In this document: positions 57,231-64,000 of the stretch, piece after piece
How the letters are laid out: every line of letters starts with the position of its first letter
Position numbering within the stretch: position 1 is the stretch's first letter
From: Isoetes taiwanensis
Lineage: Eukaryota > Streptophyta > Lycopodiopsida > Isoetales > Isoetaceae
Reading direction: 5' to 3'
Length of the DNA: 64,000 bases
Assembly: GCA_021234155.1 (NCBI GenBank)
Contig: JAJEKV010000020.1
Location: forward strand, 2,527,275 to 2,591,274
The notes under the pieces: model-generated
The model's input: the letters and a program-made list of their open reading frames with translations, nothing else
What the model was told of the DNA's origin: nothing
Databases searched by the model: none
Translations under genes and position numbers: made by a program

Positions 57231-57735
57231 CGGAGTCGCTTGTTCAAGGGCACGGGTCGGCTCCACCTAGAGTGGAGAGGACCATGTGTACCCGGGTTCG
57301 AAGTCCACTTCCACTATGATCAAATTTTATTTTCCTAGGTTAAGGAGTGACTTGTTCAAGGGCACGGTCGGCTCCACCTAGAGTGGAGAGGATCACTTAC
57401 CCGGGTTCAAGTCGACTTCGACTTGTTATTTGTTAGGTTTAAAATAAAATTGTAGTGGCTTGTTCAAGGGCACGATCGGCTCCACCTTGCGTGGAGAGGA
57501 CCAGATGTCCGGGTCCAAGTCCACTTTTCTTCTCATTCTTAGGTAGAGGTGGCTACGGCAAGGACATGGTCGGCTCCACCGCGAGTAGAGAGGACCAGAT
57601 GTTCGGGCCTTAGTTCACGTTCATTGTCAGTTTTAGCTAGAGGTAGCTAGGGCAAAGACATGGTCGGCTCCACCATGAGTGGAGGGGACCAGATGTTCGG
57701 GCCCTAGTCCCACATTTCTTATTATTTTTGTTAGG
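57231..57735 (+). repeat. five tandem units with conserved hairpin, tRNA-like
   Basis: Units of 90-110 bp repeat GGCTTGTTCAAGGGCACG, GTCGGCTCCACC...GTGGAGAGGACC and GGGTTCGAAGTCC-like words. The 17-nt hairpin CTCCAC-5 nt-GTGGAG lies at 57261-57277, 57372-57388, 57480-57496, 57574-57590 and 57668-57684. Arms are kept (one change in unit 4) while the loop varies. Units 1 and 2 have a pol III B-box-like GGGTTCRA. Confidence 0.8.
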
Positions 57736-57795
57736 TACATGACCTAGTCATAGTCTTGTTTTTATTATTTTAATATTGCGTTGATCTATCGATTT

Positions 57796-58500
57796 ATGTC
57801 AAAGGCAAAGAGTGGTCAAGGAACTGAAGATGACTTGCGAATAAGTTGGAGGCGATTGGTCAAAAGTCCCTAAACCACTTAATCTCCACAAGGAAGATAT
57901 CAAGGTATTTCTTATTTTTTTTGCCATTCGTTCACTTTAACTTGTGATAATGTTGTGTGCCTTGCAATCAGATTGCATTCGAACGTGCAAAGGATCCAGA
58001 ACAGAAACATAGAGCTCGGACCGACAAAGCAACTAAAAGTGAACGAAAGCCGTCTCATTTGGGCTCCAGCGGTCGGAAAGGGTTTCACCATAGATTCGTA
58101 AGAGCTATATTAGTTCACATTAATTTTAATAAGAACTTTAAATGTCATTAGCTAATACTCGTTATATTGTCATAGACCTGGCTATACGGGTTTTCCCCTA
58201 GCAAGCAGCACGTAAAAATAGCCACGGAACGTGGAGCTGTTTATCTGTATCAACAGTTATACGAAGAGGGAACTGTCCCACATCACGGGAATGCGGGGGT
58301 GCGTTGTAGAAAATTATTATAATTCTATGAACTACATTAATGCCATATTCTTTTGGTTTTTATAGGAAGTAGTGGCGGAGATGAATCAAGCCCTAGACGA
58401 GGACATGGGGCGCGGGGTCGGCGAAGGATCTGCAAACTATGTGGAGGGCCATCCAATCGCAACCCCGAATCGGATGACTACTCCACTGAATCTGACATAG
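57796..58500 (+). pseudogene. plant transposase (Ptta/En/Spm-like) C-terminal exons
   Basis: Exons 57972-58097, 58176-58298 and 58366-58500 have GT-AG borders, phase 0 and an open frame to TAG at 58498-58500. The exon ending at 57904 joins in frame (PKPLNLHKEDIK). Text: AKDPEQKHRARTDKATKSER, KPSHLGSSGRKGFHHRF, TWLYGFSPSKQHVKIATERG, EVVAEMNQALDEDMG. The 'K..R....K..r.K..H..G.KgF' pattern resembles Pfam Transposase_24 of CACTA elements. A TAA in the first exon's frame and the chromovirus upstream make it non-functional now. Family call is tentative. Confidence 0.5.
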
Positions 58501-58697
58501 ATTAGCTCTAGGCTAAAAGGGTGGATACTCCCCTTAACGAGTCTTTTGTGATTATTTAAAAATATAAATACAATTCACTTTTGTGATTATTTAAAAATAT
58601 AAATATAAAAATACTTTTGTGATTACTTGAAAATATAAATATAAAAGTATAAATGCCATTTTGCTCCTTGTACATCATATTGTAATAATTATCTAAG

Positions 58698-59199
58698 TGT
58701 TAGTTCTGTGCCTCCTGGTTCAGGACTATTCATGCACACGACGGACCAGGTCAAGCTCAAAGATCCACAGTCAGCCACGGGTCAGCCATCAAAGGCCCAG
58801 CAGAAGACCAAGCAGCAGACCACGCAGTCAAAGCCTGGGTCTGCTACCAAGAGGCGCCGCTCAGACAAGTGATGGCTCGCCACCGCCCGCGTCAGCGTCA
58901 GCGTGATTCTAGGCACTTCAAGAGGCACCGCCAACATTCCTGCAAATCAGGCCTCCTTCCAGGAGTCGGCACCGAGATCAGTCAGAGTGTCTATATTGGG
59001 CCAAAGGCCATTGTACTATATATATGATTAGAGCTAGCACATGAAGGCTAGATGAGTTTTGAGTCTTGTCTCTTTTCAGTCTTCTCTCGATTGCGAGAGC
59101 TCATGTATGTTCATCATTGATATCAAGGAAGCTTATCATTTTCCTCTCATTTGTTCTGTTTTCTTCTTCTTGTTCTCTTCTTGCAAATCCCGCGTGACA
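58698..59199 (+). repeat. putative 5' LTR of second Ty3/gypsy element
   Basis: Starts TGTTAGTTCTGTG and ends CGCGTGACA just before the gag region; TATATATA at 59017-59024 would be its promoter. The partner LTR lies beyond the window, so the limits are unconfirmed. No clear primer-binding site follows. Confidence 0.45.
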
Positions 59200-59335
59200 T
59201 AGTCCCCCCGGACTCTCCCCGTTAGATCCACGGGTCCTCACAGGGGGTCGTCTTCCAGAGTTCCCCAACCCGCACCCCAAACACCCGCCGGGGCAGCCGG
59301 GTGCGATTCGATCCTCATTTCTTTTAAATGCCGCC

Positions 59336-61152
59336 ATGTGCGTGTCTGAAATTTCACGCCCGGAAGAACTCCTTTCTCGACGGCATCTGGCTTTGGGCGA
59401 CATCATCGTCGAAACTGTTTCATGCGACATGTATGGATCTGCTTATGACATTGAGGGAGGCCACCTTCGGCCTAGGGCTCGGTCGGCCCACCCACCCCCC
59501 TCGTGCCTGTCGCCCGGCCCCCCTCCTCTGCGTGCAAACATTGCTCACGGCCTCGGGCCACCTCATCACTATCATCAGGAGCCCTATCGGCTCAACCTTC
59601 TCAACCTTACTTTCATACCCCTGATCATGCCTACATTCATCATTCTTCAGGACATACGCCTCTTCCTTCACAACCATCATCTCCCCCGGGTGGGCAGGGA
59701 TATCCACATGTCTCTTTTGCGCCTACCCAGGACTTTCCTTTCCCTACATTTCCCACCACTCTTCCTGTTTACAACCTTACCGACCTCAAAACCAATGCTC
59801 AGGCACCTTCAGTATCTCAACCGCAGTCACCCCTTCATCAGGGTCCTTCAGGCACCATGCCACCGCCAACTCCACCTCAATATCCACACTACACTGTTCC
59901 TGTCCAGCCAAGCACTTTCACATCTACCTTTCAGACTCTTAAACTGACCTATCCCACCTTTGGCAACACGAAAGGCAAACCTTTAGACCAAAGTGCTCAG
60001 GCCCACATGGAAGAATTTGAGGATCTGGCTGTCCTGAATGGTCACGCGCAACCTCAACTGAAATTCCACATCTTTTCCACCACATTGCGTGGCTCTCCTC
60101 ATCAATGGCTCATGTCCAACAAAAGCCACTGGAAACAAGATTGGTCCGAAATGCGAACCGCTTTTCTTTCTCATTATGGGACCATGAATGATGATCAACT
60201 TCATCTCAAGCAACTCAATGAACTTCAACAAGAGCCCACGGAGTCTGCCCGGGATTTTGCAGATAGACTTCACATTCTCGCCAAGAAACTCAAGGAGTAC
60301 CCAACACGAGCCGATCTTGGTCTGGTTTCTCCAAGGACTTCCTCCAGCCTATCGACTCATGACGGAATACCAAGGCCCAAGACTTTGGAGCAGGCTATCG
60401 ACCTGGTCAATCACTCCGTCAATGTTTCCTCCCGTGGTGTGGCTCTTCAGGAGCTCCCATTCATTCCACCTGTCATGGTTCCACAGAGGGCTTCCAACCT
60501 CAACACGCCAATCCACAAATAAATCAAATCTGTGCCATATCTCAGAATACCAAGGCCACTTGGCAAATGAGTGCAACTCCACCAATGGCCCGCCTCATTG
60601 CAAGAGATGCAACATGTGCAATCATGCCACGGAAGAGTGCACTCGCACTCATCCCACACCTTTCCGCAACAAAATGGTTTATCAAGTGCAAACCACACCT
60701 CAGCAACAATCGCACTATCAGCAGCCACCACTGCAGACGCAACCCAACCAACTTTATCAGCAACAGGAGCAACAACGGGGACCCAACCCACGTCCTCCTT
60801 TTGATCCTTCTAAAGCTCAATGTTATCACTGTCAAGAATGGGGTCATACCACCACCACGTGTCCTCAACTTCCACAAGTTCGTCATACGGCTTCGCACCA
60901 ATCAGACCACATCGGTCCGCCTCACGGCTTACCAACTCTGGATTGCTAATGGCAAACAAGGCCCGCGTCCTGTTCTTAAGAAGCCACCTCACGCGCCTCA
61001 GCAATCACGTTATCAACGAGCTCCGGCAAATCAACCTCAGATGGATCAACAAGCACAGGAAGAAATTTTCCAGGCTCTTAATCCTCCGGCAGCCATCAAA
61101 TTGGGTTGGTTTGGTTTCACGCCAGACCAGGGCATCACGTCCCTTGACCATT
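59336..61152 (+). pseudogene. gypsy Gag with three zinc knuckles, frameshifted
   Basis: A Pro/Gln/His-rich N-terminus is followed by the capsid core: FGNTKGKPLDQSAQAHMEEF, LRGSPHQWLMSNKSHWKQDW, MRTAFLSHYG, ESARDFADRLHILAKKLKEY. A shift at about 60318 and back follows (WFLQGLPPAYRLM). Zinc knuckles: CHISEYQGHLANEC (second Cys reads Ser), CKRCNMCNHATEEC and CYHCQEWGHTTTTC, the latter two intact CX2CX4HX4C. Three knuckles is more than most Gag proteins have. Confidence 0.85.
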
Positions 61153-61473
61153 GGGTAAAAGCATGTTAGGGTGTACCACTTTTGGAACCTGCAAAAGTAC
61201 ATACACTAGGTACTTCAGAACTGGGTACTTTCTCATTTTTATTTTCATTAAAACTAGTACAAATATCCAAAATAAAAGTCAATGACGCATTAATATTCAA
61301 AGTTAACATAAAGATAATGCTACCGGAGACCAAAATATATATAAAAGTTCTAGAATGTACCTTTTATTGGGATATTATACAGGTACCCAGTACCCAGTCC
61401 TGGGTACCTTTTTAGGTACTTTTTTGGTCACTAAATAATACTTTTTAAGGGACACCCTAACATGCTTTTACCC
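61153..61473. mobile_element. small inverted-repeat element in gypsy pol
   Basis: Ends GGGTAAAAGCATGTTAGGGT and, complemented, the same 22 bases (GGGTAAAAGCATG...TGT); 4-bp CATT duplicates at 61149-61152 and 61474-61477. The interior has GGTACTT/GGGTACC direct and inverted words. It splits the second gypsy element. No coding. Confidence 0.8.
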
Positions 61474-61479
61474 CATTAT

Positions 61480-64000
61480 TCCAAATGGCACGCAACCTGC
61501 CTTTGCAGTTGACACCATTCCTCATGAGGAAGAAAAAAAGGTTCACTTTGCACCTGACTTGGAGAAACTCATGCCACATGTCATGCCTAAAGTTCGCCAA
61601 AGCATTTTGAATCTCATGCAAGCTGCTGAAGGCCGCACGCTAGCAAATGTTCATGCCACCACCAGAGCTCAATAAAGACAAGATACACCTTCCACATCTC
61701 AACCTCCACGCTCTCAGACATATCCCAATATTGCTGCAGAGGTTGACTTACTCAAAGAAGTTGCTTTTGCTTCATTACCACGCGACTCCAAAGACCCGTG
61801 GAACCAGCCAGATCCTTTTTCTCATGTGCCTCTCGAACTCCAAGAGGAGCTAGCCAAGATCAAAATTCCTTTAAGCTTGGCAACCATTTTGAAACTCGTC
61901 CCCGCTCTCAAGGACCGCTTACCACTCCCCGATCGCTTTAATTGGGGCTGTTGCTACCTCTACACCCACGGTCCATGCCACGGTGGGTAATCAGCAAGTC
62001 AACCATGTTCAAATAGATTTGAGGTAGCGCCAGCTTAATCTCATCACAGATAAACTCCGCAAACAAATGGGCATCAAAGAACTTTATCGTGCCCCATATG
62101 ACATCAAATTGGCAAATGGCCATATCACGAGACCTCAAGGCGTCACGCCTCTTCTTCACATCAACATTGGTGACCTCCGATTCCCTTTGGAATTTGGAAG
62201 GCTGGGGAAGATCCTGGCGATTATGAAATGTTGGTTGGCCGACCTTTTCTCCGCCAGGCCAAGAGTATCCATTACTGGGCCACGGACCAGTTAGTCATCA
62301 CTGATGGTCACCTCAATGCCACCATGGACTTGGAAACAGGCAAGATCATTTCTGTTGAACATGCTGAACCCTCTCTCCGACAATGCATTCTCCGAGGAAG
62401 CTCGAATATCTATCAAGTTCAAGCTCCACCGCGAAGTCATCGTCATCCTACCCGAATATGCTGATCCTTGGGGTGAAATGACTCTTGATCGTGACCAGCC
62501 GTGGCTTTTGTTTGACCCCTACCGCTCCTTTTGCAATCGAATTCAACAGTTGATCACTTTTCGGATGAGGAATCTCCTGCAGCTCATGTCGATGTCCACG
62601 CCATGAAGCAACCTCCGCTGATGAAACTCAGCAACCTCTCTTTTCACCACGCAGAAGTGCCACGATCTCGTTATGCTCCAACCTCCCGCACACATTGTCC
62701 AGACGCCGAAGTGATACCCCATATTCGCACTCCGTAAGAGAGATCGTGGACGTTGGCAACAATCACCGTCCGACTTGCCGCCAATCTTCCGACCCTCTAT
62801 CGTAAATGGTCGCAAACTCTTCAAAAGTTCAAACACATTTTCGCCGAGCTACAGAGATCTTTGGGGAATCAACAAAAGCTTGGGGAACTCACCATTCCTA
62901 CCAAATCGATGCACGCCCAGTTTTAGCAACGACAAGCATGGGCTCAACCCCAATTACCGTGGATCGCCAAGGCGTAAATTGACAAGCTCCTTGCCGCAGT
63001 TTGATCTATGAGGTCAAACATTCTCAATGGGTGAGCCCCATTGTCATTGCACTCAAACACAATGGTAAGATCCGCCTCAAGGCGGACTACCGGAAACTCA
63101 ATCGCCACGGAAGCGTGATCATTTTCCACTTCCCTTCACGCACTGTGTTCGAAGAGGTCGCCGGACATGAGATGTACTCCTTCATGGATGGTTTTTTTTC
63201 CGCTACAATCAGATCTCAATCAAAGAATCTGATCAACTCAAGACTACCTTCACCACCCCATGGGGCACTTTTGCCTACAAGGTGGTTCCTTTGGCTTATC
63301 AAACTCTCCATCCACGCTTTCAACGATCATGCTCTCGCTTTTCATGATTTCATGAAGGAAAATCCCTTCTTACAAATTTTTCAAGATGACTTCTCTCGCC
63401 ACAGCTTCCATGGTCTGACCATTTGATAAATTGGAACTCGCCTTCGAAATGTGATGAGTCCGCATTAGTCTCAATCCCGAGAAATGCACCTTTTGCCACC
63501 TCGAGTTCTCGTTAGGGCCACGCTGTCGCCAAAGGTATCACCACGATCCCCGCCAAAATCGGGCTTGTGTGCTCAAGGCTCAAGCACCAGCCAATATCAA
63601 AGAGACACGCTCTTTCCCGGTAAGGTCAATTATTACTCCACCTTCATACCTGACTAGCAGCCATTGCGCATCCCATTCATAAACTCACGGTGACGAATCC
63701 ACCCGGCTTGAATTCCCAGCGGATGTCGCTTCCAACAGCTTGAAGCTTTTGCTTACTCGTGCACCGGTTCTTGTTCCTCCTCAATGGGACAAGCCCTTTC
63801 ATGCTCATGTCGATGTCTCGGCGCTTGCTATTGAGCTGTTCTTTCTCAAGAATATGATGCGCACAATCGACAAACCCAATCGATACGCCAAATAAAAACT
63901 CAATTCCGGCTGAAGCGCAACTATTCTCGCCACGCGAGCGGAAGCTTTGGGTCTCATTTTTCAGGTCCAACGCCCGGCCATTACCTTTTGGGCAGTCAAA
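61480..64000 (+). pseudogene. gypsy Pol region (protease-like, RT), heavily decayed
   Basis: HEEEKKVHFAPDLEKLMP (about 61530) and PRDSKDPWNQPDP precede a protease-like segment at 61995-62160 (VQIDLR, LITDKLRKQMGIKELY, IKLANGHITRPQGVTPLLHI); the catalytic Asp-Pro/Ser-Gly context is lost. RT at 63010-63426: QWVSPIVIALKHNGKIRLKA, DYRKLN, MYSFMDGF, then IFQDDFS where LDDF is expected. After 63430 the frames dissolve (EKCTFCHLE near 63480). Confidence 0.8.

Larger units (their letters stand above)
58698..64000 (+). mobile_element. second Ty3/gypsy element, decayed, cut by window end
   Basis: Plus-strand order LTR-like segment, Pro-rich Gag with zinc knuckles, protease-like and RT regions is Ty3/gypsy. 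Unlike the chromovirus, it is heavily frameshifted and contains a small insertion at 61153-61473. Confidence 0.85.

Overview
This is nuclear DNA from a land plant with a large, transposon-packed genome. The evidence is spliceosomal introns, a PPR-gene relic, plant-type LINEs, a chromodomain Ty3/gypsy element, CACTA/En-Spm-like transposase exons, and relics of AMP deaminase, ALDH7, an F-box gene and an ATL RING-H2 gene. The style of the PPR and LINE sequences suggests a seed-free plant such as a fern, but this is an inference and not proven. Nothing bacterial or organellar was seen.

Layout. 1-1209: 3' end of a broken AMP deaminase gene. 2.2-5.3 kb: minisatellite, A/T-rich simple sequence, two unrecognised coding relics and a tandem duplication. 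5.9-10.3 kb: a decayed LINE (endonuclease, reverse transcriptase, zinc motif) ending in (ATTCT)6. 10.4-14.2 kb: relics of an unknown three-block gene, a coiled-coil protein, an ATL RING-H2 gene and another unknown gene. 14.3 kb: a small MITE with 8-bp target duplication. 15.9-17.5 kb: LINE fragments. 18.0-18.8 kb: tandem duplications, one copy carrying a MITE and the other keeping the empty site. 19.5-20.5 kb: the only host-type gene here that looks intact, an eight-exon minus-strand gene whose first six introns are copies of one another. 22 kb: copia integrase relic. 23.1-25.0 kb: a precisely bounded 5'-truncated L1-like insertion. 25.8-28.4 kb: minus-strand fragments of F-box, ALDH7 and PPR genes. 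29.6-30.1 kb: a Mutator-like MITE. 31.5-34.5 kb: LINE tails, a tRNA-like block and strong palindromes. 34.5-43.5 kb: a tandem array of about 1.1-kb units, interrupted by a solo LTR and a CGACG-rich insertion. 43.5-58.5 kb: a CACTA-like locus whose pyrimidine-rich tract was invaded by a 12.4-kb chromovirus (44161-56536, minus strand), itself carrying a MITE in gag. 58.7-64.0 kb: a decayed second Ty3/gypsy element on the plus strand, cut by the window end.

Functionally the window is mostly a record of transposon nesting. Several nonsense codons can each be explained by one C-to-T change at a CG or CHG site, as expected of methylated repeats. The observations most worth following are the six homologous introns at 19.9-20.5 kb, the extra ORF and duplicated large hairpins in the chromovirus leader, and the replacement of that element's primer-binding site by 17 bp of its own flank.
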